A stretch of DNA of 64,000 nucleotides from Alistipes sp. Zagget8. GTDB taxonomy: Bacteria; Bacteroidota; Bacteroidia; Bacteroidales; Rikenellaceae. Both the position numbers and the translations under genes were made by a program. The stretch is taken from NCBI GenBank assembly GCA_001941065.1, contig MSHJ01000014.1, positions 1 to 64,000 of the forward strand, given 5' to 3'. The notes beneath the pieces were generated by a model. It worked only from the letters and a program-made list of their open reading frames with translations. It had not been told where the DNA came from and ran no database searches. Of this stretch, positions 17,967 to 27,184 are shown piece after piece; the first letter of the stretch is position 1, and each line of letters opens with the position of its first letter.

Positions 17967-20117
17967 TTAGGGTATTAAACAAATTTCATCGGCGGCCAGC
18001 TGCACCCGCTTACCGTCGGGGCGCACGGCCCGGACCGAAATGCGCTTCGCTCCCGCAAGGTCCACCGGTCCCGAGGCCGTGAATACGCGGCCTTCGGCAT
18101 CGGGCAACGGGACAAAACTCCGGTACAACACACCGTCCTTGTAAATCCCGACCGTCCGCGGCGCCCGCAGGCGGTGGCGCGGCAGTTCGAGGAACGACAT
18201 TTCGAAACGCCGCGCATGGGCGGCATTCCCCGCCGGAAACGCCACCTCGAGGTCTTCGGAGCTGATGTGCCAGCCGTAATGGTAGCCCAGCGGCAGCCCC
18301 CGCACGCCATCGGTCAGCATCCCGGTATCCTTGTACTCCTCGGCGGGTTTCGACACGGCCTCGGGCTTCACTCCTAACAGCAGATTGCGCACTCCGGCCC
18401 CGGGAAGCAGGCGTCCGCGCCATTGCACGAGGTAGTCGCTCAGCCGAAGGCCCGATTCGTTGATATGTTCCATTTCCGGAAAATCCGCATGAGCGTCCAG
18501 CGCCGCCAGCCACCCCTCCACCGAAGGATTCACGCGCAGGCGGCCGCCTTTGTTCACGGCAAATCCATATGTGTCCGCGCCGTGGCTGCGGGCAATCTCC
18601 AGGCGCGTATAGCTCAGCGCCGTAAGCAGCCGGTGGAGGTTCCTGCGTTCGGCCTCCTTCGTCGTCGGGAGCACTTTCTCCAACGCTTCGTAGAAACGCA
18701 CGAAAGCCCCGGCATCCAGCCACTCCGCCTCGGCGGAACGAATCCCGCCGTAGAGGTTCAGCGGCCGCTTCGAAGCGGCGGCGCGGTGTTCGGCATCGGC
18801 GCAGAAGCCGGCCAGCAGGTCGCCCGAACGGGGATAGTTTTCGGCAAAATAACGGCGCATCAGCGCCTCGGGCGACTGCCCGGGATCGAGCATCAGCGCC
18901 GAAAGCACATAGGTCCGCATATCGTCGAACGGCACGTAATCGCAGCCGCTGCCGTTCAGGAACACCCCGCCGACACCCCGGTCGCGGTAAAACCGCAGCC
19001 GTTCGGCCATCCGTTCCAGCACGGGAAAGGGCGTGAGGTAGTCGTCGAAATTCTGGATGTAGTCCCAGACATAGACCTCTCCGGCGACGTTCCGCCAGCG
19101 GTCGAGACGCCCGGCGAATTTCTTGCCCCGCGGCGACCTGAAGGCGTCGGCCGCGAAGGGCAGGTCCATGGCGCTGACGATCACCCCCGCATTGGCGGGC
19201 ATCGCCACCGGAGGAGGCTCCAGCGTCGAGAGATACCCCAGCGTAAAGAACTTATGGTGCGGGAAACGCCCGGCCAGCCGCGTGAGCAGCCCCACCACGG
19301 CGGGCGTTGCGCTTTTGGCCGTATTTCCCGCGGCCGAGCAGGCCGCACAGCCGCAGATGGCGTCGTCGTCGGCCGGAGCGATCACGAACCGCAGCGAGGC
19401 GGTGTCGCCCTCCCCGAAATTATCGGCGATATACGCCTCGATGCGGCTGTAAGTCTCCTCGGACGAGAAGCAGAACTGACCGTCGTAACGCTCCCCGCCG
19501 ACCAGGGCGTAAACCGCTTCGGGACCGTCGGCCAGCACCCGGCCCAGCTGGTGTCCCCAGAGTCCCCAGCCGGTCTCGGCGTCGTCCGACGCGAGAATGC
19601 CCGCGCGGTCGGCGTCGTGCGCCGCAGGGGTGTAAAGCCCCCGGAACCCGAATGCGAAACGGCCGCTGGTATCGCGCAGTCCGACAGTCGCAGGAGGCAG
19701 GTCCGCAGCCTCGATACGCGGGTCCTCGTCCGCCAGCGATTTCATCAGCTGGTATTGCAGCCACAGCATCCGCCGTCCGTCGCGTGCCGTGAGGCGCACG
19801 CCCCGGCGTCCGCGTTCCACGCTGAAATCGGCCCGGAGCAGCGTATCCACGGCGACCGTGAGGGTGAACAGCTTCCCGCCGTCCTCCCGGCGAACCGTCC
19901 GCTCCCCGCCGCCGGCACGCCGCCGCAGGTGGTCGCAGAGGTACTCCGACCAGCGGAGGTCCTCCCGCGAGAGATCGTCGGAAGGCAGCACCGCATAGCC
20001 GTCGCACGCCGCGGGCGACACGCCCGCAGGGGCGCATCCGACCCCCTCGAACGAACAGCACAGGGCCGCGGAGGCGACGAACGCCAGCCGTTTAAAACGA
20101 GATATACAGCTGCACAT
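17967..20117 (-). CDS. DUF4838 (glycoside-hydrolase-like) secreted protein
   Basis: 716 residues with an N-terminal signal peptide (RLAFVASAALCC). The N-terminal third resembles the small domain before GH20/GH67-like catalytic barrels, with WLQYQLMKSL. The centre matches DUF4838: FGFRGLY, CGCAACSAAGN, VWDYIQNFDDYLTPFP, GVGGVFLNGSG. The C-terminus is a beta-sandwich. I infer a polysaccharide-binding or -cleaving role in the periplasm, like PgaB's hydrolase domain, but catalytic residues are not assigned. Its start lies within the last 26 bases of the TPR/beta-barrel gene. Confidence 0.75.
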   Translation of the reverse strand: MCSCISRFKRLAFVASAALCCSFEGVGCAPAGVSPAACDGYAVLPSDDLSREDLRWSEYLCDHLRRRAGGGERTVRREDGGKLFTLTVAVDTLLRADFSVERGRRGVRLTARDGRRMLWLQYQLMKSLADEDPRIEAADLPPATVGLRDTSGRFAFGFRGLYTPAAHDADRAGILASDDAETGWGLWGHQLGRVLADGPEAVYALVGGERYDGQFCFSSEETYSRIEAYIADNFGEGDTASLRFVIAPADDDAICGCAACSAAGNTAKSATPAVVGLLTRLAGRFPHHKFFTLGYLSTLEPPPVAMPANAGVIVSAMDLPFAADAFRSPRGKKFAGRLDRWRNVAGEVYVWDYIQNFDDYLTPFPVLERMAERLRFYRDRGVGGVFLNGSGCDYVPFDDMRTYVLSALMLDPGQSPEALMRRYFAENYPRSGDLLAGFCADAEHRAAASKRPLNLYGGIRSAEAEWLDAGAFVRFYEALEKVLPTTKEAERRNLHRLLTALSYTRLEIARSHGADTYGFAVNKGGRLRVNPSVEGWLAALDAHADFPEMEHINESGLRLSDYLVQWRGRLLPGAGVRNLLLGVKPEAVSKPAEEYKDTGMLTDGVRGLPLGYHYGWHISSEDLEVAFPAGNAAHARRFEMSFLELPRHRLRAPRTVGIYKDGVLYRSFVPLPDAEGRVFTASGPVDLAGAKRISVRAVRPDGKRVQLAADEICLIP

Positions 20118-22959
20118 AAATGTTATACATGTTCCGGTAACGGGTCAGGATCGTGTCGTAACCCATGCGTTTCTCCGTGTAATAGGTGTACCAGGTGCCC
20201 AGCAGGCCGATCGTGACATGGGGCGTGAACATATACTGCCCGCCCATGCCCACCATCGTATTGGCATGGTCGAAGGAGCCGGGCAGCGCCCGGTCCAGCA
20301 CAGAAAGCTCCGGAGCGGAACCCACGCCCGCCATACCCACGATGTAGGAACGTCCGTCGTCCACGGGGTAATAGCGCACCTGCCCCATGGCGTTATAGTA
20401 GAATTTCGAGTCGATGACAAAGAAATCGCACTTGCCGTTAATCCACACCGGACCGATGAATTTTGCAACGCCCGGCCCCACCGACCACAGGTTGCGTCCG
20501 TCGAGACGGCGGTAGCCGCCGCGAACCTCCGCCTCCCAGTCCCTGCGGAAGAATTTCGTCACCGAGGCGTTGGCCATCCACGTGGGGAAATAGCGGTCGG
20601 CCCAGGCGAGGTTCGCCATCGTCTGCCAGTCGCGCGGGAAGCGGTGGACCCACTCGCCCTGCAGCTGGACGCCCACGCCGCCGCCCTCGATCGAGGTGGC
20701 CTGAGCGTTGATGTCTTCGTCGCGCTCGCCGTTGCGGCCCGCATAGTGGATGCGTCCCGTGTAGTCGTTCTTCGGCTGCCGCCGCGTGTACTCCAGCGCG
20801 GCCACCGACTGGATGGCATAGTCGTCGCCGTAGCGCGACTGCAGGTACTCCATCCCGATCTGGTTGCGGAGCATCCCGTAGCGCAGCCCCATGAGGTGGC
20901 GGTTGAAACTGTAAATCTCGGCCGGCGCGGGTTCGTAGTATTTCTGGTAGTAATACGCCAGCCCGTACTCTTTTTTCTTCTCGTAGGCCAGTCCCTTGGC
21001 ATAGAGCAGCGACTTGTTCCGGGCGTCGTAGTGAAGCGCCGTGTCGAGCACCGCCAGCGCCTCGTCGGGACGTCCCCGGCGGGTCAGTTCCAGCGCCTCG
21101 TATTCGCTGCTCTGGGCCAGGGCCCCGGACAGCTCGCGGTTGCCCGGATAGTCCCACAACACGGGGCGGAGCAGGTCGATCGAGGTCCGGTACTCCCCTT
21201 CGGCATCGAGCGAGGCGGCCTTTTTGGCCAGGTAGAACGGTTCGCGGGGATAGCGGGCCAGTCCGCGGTCGGTGTATTCGCGGAAGACCTCGCTGCGGCC
21301 CAGCTGCCCGGCGGAGTTGATCGCATAGCGCAGCGCCAGGTCGTTGTCGGGGTCGATTCGCAGCAGCTGGTCGGCCTCGGCGAAAGCGTGGGCCGTGGCC
21401 CCGGCCTCGAGGCACTGCTTGATGTAGGGAATGGCGATGTCGGCATAGCCCGCGACGTAGAAATCGCGCATCCGGGGATCGGCATGGTCGATGGCACCCA
21501 GGTAGAGGTGCATCGCCTCGGAGGAGCGTCCCATCTTATCGAGCACCAAGGCCCGCTTGCCGATCAGGTTTCCGGTGTCGGGAAAACGGCGTGCGAGCGT
21601 ATCGAGCGTCCCCAACGCCTCCTCGTAACGCTTCATCAGGACACGGCAGGCGAAGACCTTCTCCCATCCGGCACGCAGCGTCTCGTCATCGGCCCGCTGC
21701 CGGGTGACGAACTGCGCACACGCCATCGCCTCGCCGTAGAGCTCCTGCTCCATCAGGCGGCCGGCACGCAGCAGCTGCTCGCGGCACAGCGCATCGATGA
21801 CCTCCTCGTCGCCGGGCCAGCGTTCGTTGAGCTTCACCAGCAGGTTGAAAGCCCGCTGATCGTCGCCCCGGTTGCGGTAGACAAGGTATTCCTTGTAAAG
21901 CACCGATTTCTCCTCGCCGTAATAACGTTTCGTTTCCCGCAGGTAGAGCAGCGCATCGTCGTCGTAACCCCGCATCAGGGCCGTGTTCAACAGGTAGTCG
22001 AGCACCTCGCGGCTGTGGTCGCCGTTCTCGAAGGCCATGCCGTAGAGCACATAGGGGTCCCGCTGGCGTTCGGCACGTGCAGCGTCGAGCGTCAGCGTGT
22101 TGTACAGGCGGCGCAGTTCGGGGCGCATACCCCCGCCGCGGCGCATCCGGTCGCGCATGAAGGCCATCGCCTCGGGATGGCGGCCCATCTCGCTCAGGAT
22201 GCCCACCTTCTTGTAGACCAGCGTGATGCTGCCCGGCAGTGCGGCCAGTCCGCGCGAGGTCCATGCCAGCGCCTGCTCCTGATCGCCCTCCTGCAGGTGC
22301 AGGTTGATGATGTCGAGATAATACTGCTCGTTGTCGGGAACCGTTTTCAGCAACTCCTCGAGGATCGCAATGGCCTGCTTGCGTTCGCCGCCGCGCTTCT
22401 GCCGCTGGTAGTTCAGTTCCATCGAGTAGACCAGGTCCTTGTGCAGCACCGTGTCCTGCGGATAAATCTGGTTGATGCGTTTCAGCAGGCGGTCGGCCTC
22501 GACGTTGTTGCCCTGCTTGCGGTAGAGGTCGATCTTACGCCGCCACAGCCCGCGCCAGTAGGGCTGGACCTCCAGCAGTTCGTTGACGAAACAGATGGCG
22601 CTGGAGTAGTTCTGCGTGATGTCCTCGACATCGACCAGCAGTTTCTTGGCATCGACGTTGTCGTAATTGATGTCCACGGCCTTGAGCAGGTGGTAGCGCG
22701 ACTTGTCGTAGTCCTCCTCGTGGAACCAGTAGCGGCCCGCCAGATACTGGAGGTAGGAGGCGAGCGGATATTTCTCCAACGCCTCGTCGAGCAGCACCTT
22801 GCCCTCTTCCCACTCCTCGGCGGCGAAATGAGCCCTCACCTGCTCGGTATACTCCTCCGGCGTCACGACCTTCGCCGCGACGCGCAGGGGTGCCAGCGAC
22901 AGCAAAAGGATGCTGACCGCAAGTAGGGCTCTGCCCGGGTATCGTATCGGATTCTTCAT
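20092..22959 (-). CDS. TPR-rich outer-membrane beta-barrel protein (PgaA/YaiO-like)
   Basis: 955 residues. A signal peptide (ALLAVSILLLSLAPLRVAA) is followed by helical TPR-like repeats from about 35 to 670 (for example YPLASYLQYLAGRYWFHEEDY, cited only as a TPR-type repeat; VPDNEQYYLDIINLHLQEG). A C-terminal domain of about 250 residues is rich in alternating aromatic strands and ends in Phe (YVQLYISF), as in YaiO/PgaA-type barrels. A periplasmic TPR superhelix plus barrel is the plan of exopolysaccharide export porins. It sits between the GT2 synthase and the DUF4838 gene in one operon. Confidence 0.82.
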   Translation of the reverse strand: MKNPIRYPGRALLAVSILLLSLAPLRVAAKVVTPEEYTEQVRAHFAAEEWEEGKVLLDEALEKYPLASYLQYLAGRYWFHEEDYDKSRYHLLKAVDINYDNVDAKKLLVDVEDITQNYSSAICFVNELLEVQPYWRGLWRRKIDLYRKQGNNVEADRLLKRINQIYPQDTVLHKDLVYSMELNYQRQKRGGERKQAIAILEELLKTVPDNEQYYLDIINLHLQEGDQEQALAWTSRGLAALPGSITLVYKKVGILSEMGRHPEAMAFMRDRMRRGGGMRPELRRLYNTLTLDAARAERQRDPYVLYGMAFENGDHSREVLDYLLNTALMRGYDDDALLYLRETKRYYGEEKSVLYKEYLVYRNRGDDQRAFNLLVKLNERWPGDEEVIDALCREQLLRAGRLMEQELYGEAMACAQFVTRQRADDETLRAGWEKVFACRVLMKRYEEALGTLDTLARRFPDTGNLIGKRALVLDKMGRSSEAMHLYLGAIDHADPRMRDFYVAGYADIAIPYIKQCLEAGATAHAFAEADQLLRIDPDNDLALRYAINSAGQLGRSEVFREYTDRGLARYPREPFYLAKKAASLDAEGEYRTSIDLLRPVLWDYPGNRELSGALAQSSEYEALELTRRGRPDEALAVLDTALHYDARNKSLLYAKGLAYEKKKEYGLAYYYQKYYEPAPAEIYSFNRHLMGLRYGMLRNQIGMEYLQSRYGDDYAIQSVAALEYTRRQPKNDYTGRIHYAGRNGERDEDINAQATSIEGGGVGVQLQGEWVHRFPRDWQTMANLAWADRYFPTWMANASVTKFFRRDWEAEVRGGYRRLDGRNLWSVGPGVAKFIGPVWINGKCDFFVIDSKFYYNAMGQVRYYPVDDGRSYIVGMAGVGSAPELSVLDRALPGSFDHANTMVGMGGQYMFTPHVTIGLLGTWYTYYTEKRMGYDTILTRYRNMYNIYVQLYISF

Positions 22960-22983
22960 GCTGCTCTGTGGCGTTAAGTATGA

Positions 22984-24462
22984 TTAGTGTGATTCCGGCC
23001 CGCCGGGGGGGGGTCCCTGCGCCCCCTCGACCGCCGCGTCGCCGTCCCGCTGGCTGAATCCCTTGCGGGTCATCTTGCCCCACTTGTACTCGCGGGACAT
23101 CAGGTGGTTCAGGTAGCCTTTCAGCGAACAGAAGGTGATTATCGGATGGTAAATGAACGGTTCGAGAATGGAAGCGGCGATGATCCAGACGTATTCGTAC
23201 CCCCGCCGGTAGAGCGTGCCCAGGTAGTAGTCGTAAGCGACGACCACCAGCGAAAGGAACTGGCAGAAGAGGTAGATGGCCAGGAAAATCACCCACATCG
23301 TGTGCCAGTTGACAGCCCCCGTGAAGGCCAGGAAAAGGAACACGATAAGCCCCGTGAACTCGATGATCGGGGCGAGGAACTCGAAAATGACCATGTACGG
23401 CAGCGTGAGAAGCCCCGTCTGCTTGTAGGTCTTGTTGAAAATCATCTTGCGGTGAATCATCAGCGCCTGAAACAGCCCGCGGCCCCAGCGCGTGCGCTGG
23501 CGGTAGAGCACCACGAGGTTCGGGGGTCCCTCGGTCCAGCAGCAGGTCTCGGGGACCTGCACGACCTTGTAGGGGCGCGAGAAATCGCACATATAGCCCA
23601 CCATGCGGGCCAGCAGGTCCATGTCCTCGGCGAACGACATCGGGTCGTAACCGCCCGCGGCGATGGCGATCTGGCGGTCGAAAAGCCCGAATCCGCCCGA
23701 AACGTTGGGCATGGCGTTGATCGCCGACTACCCCATCTTGCCCACCAGATACGAACGCATGTACTCCAGATTCTGAAACAGCGGAATCGGCGTGTGGGGC
23801 GGCCGCACCTCGACCACCTGCCCGTCCTTGATCCGGCAGCCGTTGGCCATGCGCATCGTGCCGCTCACGGCGATCACGTGCTTCGACGACGACAGCACGG
23901 GCCAGATGCAGCGGTAGAGGGCGTCGCGGCGCAGGATGCAATCCACGTCGGTGCAGATGAAATAGGGGTACTGCGCGGCGTTGATGCCCGCATTCGAGGC
24001 GTCGGCCTTCGTACCGCCGTTCTCCTTGTCGACGACGATCAGCCGGCGGTACTCGGGATTCTGCGACTTGAGCACCCGGCGGAACGGCTGGGTCTTGATG
24101 CGCTCGATATAGGCGAACGGCACCTCGACCAGTTCGTAATGCTCGATCAGCTTGTCGAGCGTGGAGTCCTTGCTGCCGTCGTTCACGATGACCACCTCGA
24201 AAATCGGATAGTCCAGTCCGAGCATCGAATCGACGTTGTCGATGATGGTTTTCTCCTCGTTGTAGGCCGGGGCGATCACCGAAACGCCCGGCGTATAGGG
24301 CGACTCGCTCAGCACCTTGCGCACGTAGTTGTCGTCGTAGTAACTCCGGCGCAGCTTCAGGGAGGTGAACGAGAGGAACATCATGACGATGAACGTGATC
24401 GCCATCAGGCTCGTATAGAAGAATACGAAATAGTTGAAGAAATCGAATACTATCTCTTTCAT
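22984..24462 (-). pseudogene. Processive GT2 polysaccharide synthase interrupted by an in-frame amber codon
   Basis: Two adjacent same-frame pieces make one GT2 synthase of about 493 codons. The N-terminal 244 residues hold a TM segment, SVIAPAYNEE, VNDGSKD and the DxD-type CTDVDC. The rest holds SGGFGLFDRQ, EDMDLLARM, the processive-synthase motif QRTRW and four or five TM helices. They are separated only by TAG at 23728-23730, where the family usually has Trp (KMG-W-SA). One G-to-A change explains it. A 9-base G/C homopolymer (23005-23013) lies near the 3' end. The enzyme would polymerise and thread a glycan through the inner membrane. It may be inactivated, suppressed or a sequencing error. 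Confidence 0.85.
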
Positions 24463-25628
24463 GCCTGATTGGTTAAGGGGTGTTTGACATGGGCGAACAG
24501 CTGCGCGGCAGGTCCCTCGGCCATGTCGTCGAGCTGTCCGAAGAGTTCACGCCCCTGCTCGCCGTAGTCCCGGATGTAGGTCAGGGCACGGAGTTTCGTG
24601 GCCTGGTCGTCGGCACGCTCGAAAGCCTCGTGCAGGAAACCCAGTCCCCGTCCGCTCCGCAGTCCGGCCACGGCCGTCAGGATATTCTGTTTGATGTATT
24701 CGGGCTGCACGTCGTAGATTTCGACCAGCTTCGGCTCGGCCTCGATGTAGTCCATGCCGCCCAACGTGCGCACGATCTCGTTACGCAGCGGCCAGGTCTT
24801 GGTGTTGATCATCTCCAGCAGCGGCGGACAATTGTCCCGCTGGTCGAAGAGTTTGATTTCGCTCACGAAGAAGGCTTTCACGTTGTCCTCGACCGAACTG
24901 TTGACCCACTTGAGGAAGCTCGGGACCACGAATCCCATCTTCTGGCGGTGCATCAGTATCATGTGTATCTCGGCCATATTCCAGCGGCTCAGCTTCATTG
25001 TGGTGTCCTCGTCGAAAAAGCGGAACGGATTGCTCTGGCTCAGCCACATGTAAGCGAAACGCGCGGCATTGCGCAGCTCGAGGCGGCGGTTGTAGAGGAA
25101 GCGCACCAGCACGGCCTCCGAGACGTATCCGTTGACGGACTGAATCGACAGCAGCGCCTGAATCTTCTGGCGGGGGCGTCCGAACTGAATCTCGCGCTCG
25201 AAAAAACTGCCGACCTTGAACACGCCCTGCACGTTCTGCATGTTGTAGTTGTTGACCTTCTCGCCCAGCTCGCTCTTGATTTTGATGAGCACCTGCACCA
25301 GAAAACGCATCTCCTGCCGTTTGAGGCTCTTTTTCACGTCGTGGCGCACCTTTTGCGCGATTTCGCCGACGGGATGGTTTTCCCGGTCGCCCAGCACCTC
25401 CTTCAGCGGTTCGTAAAACCGGTCGAAAATGCGCTGTCCGAGTTTTTTCTCCCGCTGCCGGCGGTAGATTCCGTAAGCCAGGTAAAGGGCGAGGAAGAGG
25501 TAAAAGACGACGCACAGCGTCACAACCGCAATACAAATCCGGACCACGATCGGGTAACCGATGAATTTATAATACAGCAGATAGAAATAATAGGTCAGGT
25601 AATCAAACCCGGACAATATTTCATCCAT
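24459..25628 (-). CDS. Membrane-anchored HEAT-repeat-like protein
   Basis: 389 residues. An N-terminal TM segment (IAVVTLCVVFYLFLALYLAY, about residues 32-52) precedes a cytoplasmic all-helical domain with repeat-like helix pairs (LEMINTKTWPLRNEIVRTLGG; AEPKLVEIYDVQPEYIKQNILTAVAGL are HEAT-type, shortened here). It overlaps the GT2 start by 4 bases (ATGA). I infer an accessory subunit of the synthase, a position held by PgaD or similar proteins elsewhere. First gene of the operon; the upstream gap holds its promoter. Confidence 0.72.
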   Translation of the reverse strand: MDEILSGFDYLTYYFYLLYYKFIGYPIVVRICIAVVTLCVVFYLFLALYLAYGIYRRQREKKLGQRIFDRFYEPLKEVLGDRENHPVGEIAQKVRHDVKKSLKRQEMRFLVQVLIKIKSELGEKVNNYNMQNVQGVFKVGSFFEREIQFGRPRQKIQALLSIQSVNGYVSEAVLVRFLYNRRLELRNAARFAYMWLSQSNPFRFFDEDTTMKLSRWNMAEIHMILMHRQKMGFVVPSFLKWVNSSVEDNVKAFFVSEIKLFDQRDNCPPLLEMINTKTWPLRNEIVRTLGGMDYIEAEPKLVEIYDVQPEYIKQNILTAVAGLRSGRGLGFLHEAFERADDQATKLRALTYIRDYGEQGRELFGQLDDMAEGPAAQLFAHVKHPLTNQA

Positions 25629-25831
25629 ACACGTACGCTGTTACGACTTTTGAGGCATCCATACACTTTGACAGGCACAAAGATACGGATTATTTTGGTA
25701 ATAACGAACAATACTCTACACTTTTCTATACACCGTTCCGACCAGAATATATCAGTTTTTCGGGCAAAACCCCGTCAAAAACCAAACAAATCCGACAAAA
25801 TAGACATCATAAAAGTCCAGCAGAACTATAA

Positions 25832-25860
25832 AAAAAGACGGCTCCCGCAGGAACCGTCCT
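25832..25860 (-). terminator. Terminator after the SagB-type gene
   Basis: On the minus strand, GGACGGTTCC-TGCG-GGAGCCGTC (with one mismatch) precedes a run of seven T. It lies just after the stop at 25880. Confidence 0.7.
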
Positions 25861-25879
25861 TCTTTTCCGGCCGTGCGGC

Positions 25880-26557
25880 CTATTTGCCGACGGTCTGGGC
25901 CAGCGCCGCGAAATAACGCGCCGGATCGAGCCCGAGAGCGGCCATCAGCTGCGCCTCGGGAGTGCTGCCGCGCGTGATCGAGCGCAGGCCGTGGCCCGCG
26001 GTGTAGAGGTTTACATTTTCGGCATAGCCCGCGGCGTCCTGCCCGCAGAGGTAGCGGGTATGCTCCGCCGGAATGTTCTTCCCTTCATAGACCGAAAGGT
26101 CGGCGACATAGACCAGATTCAGGGGCGCCGTAAAGACGAAATCCTGCATCCCGGCCAGTTTGCGCAGGTCGCCTTCCGCGACACGCACGAGTTTGTTCGC
26201 CCGGGCATCGTAGGCATACACCCCCTCGGCGAAGAAGGCATAGACGCGTATCGGATAGAGCGCCAGCGCCGAAGGAGCCGTCAGGCGGTCCGTTCCCGGA
26301 CGGTTGATGCCGGCGGCGGCCCACATCACGCCCGAAAGTTCCTCGAGCGTCAGCGGCGCAGCGGCAAATTCGCGCCACGAGCGGCGGTCGGCCAAAGCCT
26401 GGTTGACGGTTGCCCCGCCCACGGTGTCGGGGGCCAACAAGGCGATCTCGGGACCGTGTTTCACCTCGGTCCGGGTCTCCGCGGCCTTCTGGGCCGACGG
26501 GGCGCCTCCGCACGCCGCCAACAGCAGCGCCGCGCAGGCAAACAGTTTCGTTTTCAT
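25880..26557 (-). CDS. SagB/ThcOx-type nitroreductase-fold lipoprotein
   Basis: 225 residues from ATG 26557 (26563 also possible). The lipobox LLLAAC gives a lipidated Cys near 15. The rest is the nitroreductase fold: NQALADRRSWREFAAAPLTLEELSGVMWAAAGINRP (flavin-contacting RRSxR; abbreviated here to RRSWREF and GVMWAAAG), then TAPSALALYPIRVYAF, matching the SagB/ThcOx branch. Lipidation and export of an FMN enzyme are noteworthy but common in this phylum. Substrate unknown. Monocistronic with its own terminator. Confidence 0.85.
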   Translation of the reverse strand: MKTKLFACAALLLAACGGAPSAQKAAETRTEVKHGPEIALLAPDTVGGATVNQALADRRSWREFAAAPLTLEELSGVMWAAAGINRPGTDRLTAPSALALYPIRVYAFFAEGVYAYDARANKLVRVAEGDLRKLAGMQDFVFTAPLNLVYVADLSVYEGKNIPAEHTRYLCGQDAAGYAENVNLYTAGHGLRSITRGSTPEAQLMAALGLDPARYFAALAQTVGK

Positions 26558-26617
26558 AGTCATGCGTTTTTTTTCGGTTCCAAGCAAAAATAATGCACGC
26601 GGAGCAGAATACCAAAT

Positions 26618-27085
26618 TTATCCGCACGCATCCTGCAGCGAATCGAGCACGGCGACGATCTCTTCGCCGTAACGCTCCGTCCGTCCGGGTCCGAACCCCC
26701 GGACAACCAACAGGTCCTCGGGCGATTCGATGTCGTTCCGGGCGATGTTGAGCAGGTCGCGGTTCGAGGCGATGACGAAGGGTTTGCGGCCCATGGCCTC
26801 GGCACGGCGGTCGCGCCACAGGCAGAGCGCCTCGTAACGCTCGCATTCCAGCTCGGTGAGGTCTGTTGCGGGAGGCATGAAATCCCCGACCAGGGCCGGA
26901 GCCGCCGCGCGTTCCCCGTCCGTGGGGTCGTGGTAGATGACGATGACCGTCCACGACGACCGGCCCCGCAGGCATCCGCAATGGAGGCGCGAGACGCGGA
27001 CCGCCGCGAGAAATTCGTTCACGATCCGTTCGTCGCGCTCCCGCACGGCGGGGTCGACGCGGATCTCAAAGGTTTTGATCTTCAT
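26618..27085 (-). CDS. HRDC-domain protein
   Basis: 155 residues. The first 70 are a beta-rich unknown domain. Residues about 75-150 are an HRDC domain (YEALCLWRDRRAEAMGRKPF, VIASNRDLLNIA, LLVVRGFGPGRTERYGEEI), a nucleic-acid-binding module usually at the end of RecQ helicases and RNase D. No helicase or nuclease domain is present, so this is a stand-alone HRDC protein; role unknown. A TATATTTG -7 box lies upstream at 27111-27118. Confidence 0.85.
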   Translation of the reverse strand: MKIKTFEIRVDPAVRERDERIVNEFLAAVRVSRLHCGCLRGRSSWTVIVIYHDPTDGERAAAPALVGDFMPPATDLTELECERYEALCLWRDRRAEAMGRKPFVIASNRDLLNIARNDIESPEDLLVVRGFGPGRTERYGEEIVAVLDSLQDACG

Positions 27086-27110
27086 AGTCCGTTGTTTGAA
27101 GTTGCGTCCT

Positions 27111-27118
27111 CAAATATA
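27111..27118 (-). promoter_or_regulatory. -7 element for the HRDC gene
   Basis: Reads TATATTTG on the minus strand, 26 bases before the start codon. Confidence 0.5.
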
Positions 27119-27171
27119 GACCAAAGAGCCGGATTCCGCAAAATCGCATCCCGAAGCACGGGATTTTTATG

Positions 27172-27179
27172 TAACTTTG
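27172..27179 (+). promoter_or_regulatory. -7 element immediately before the EFR1 ATG
   Basis: TAACTTTG ends 5 bases before the ATG at 27185, so transcription should begin at or next to the start codon. Confidence 0.5.
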
Positions 27180-27184
27180 CCTGC

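Noticed and set aside
18423..22926. Very long plus-strand ORFs opposite DUF4838 and TPR genes
   Set aside because: Arg/His/Gly-rich translations typical of antisense frames; the minus-strand proteins have signal peptides and domains.
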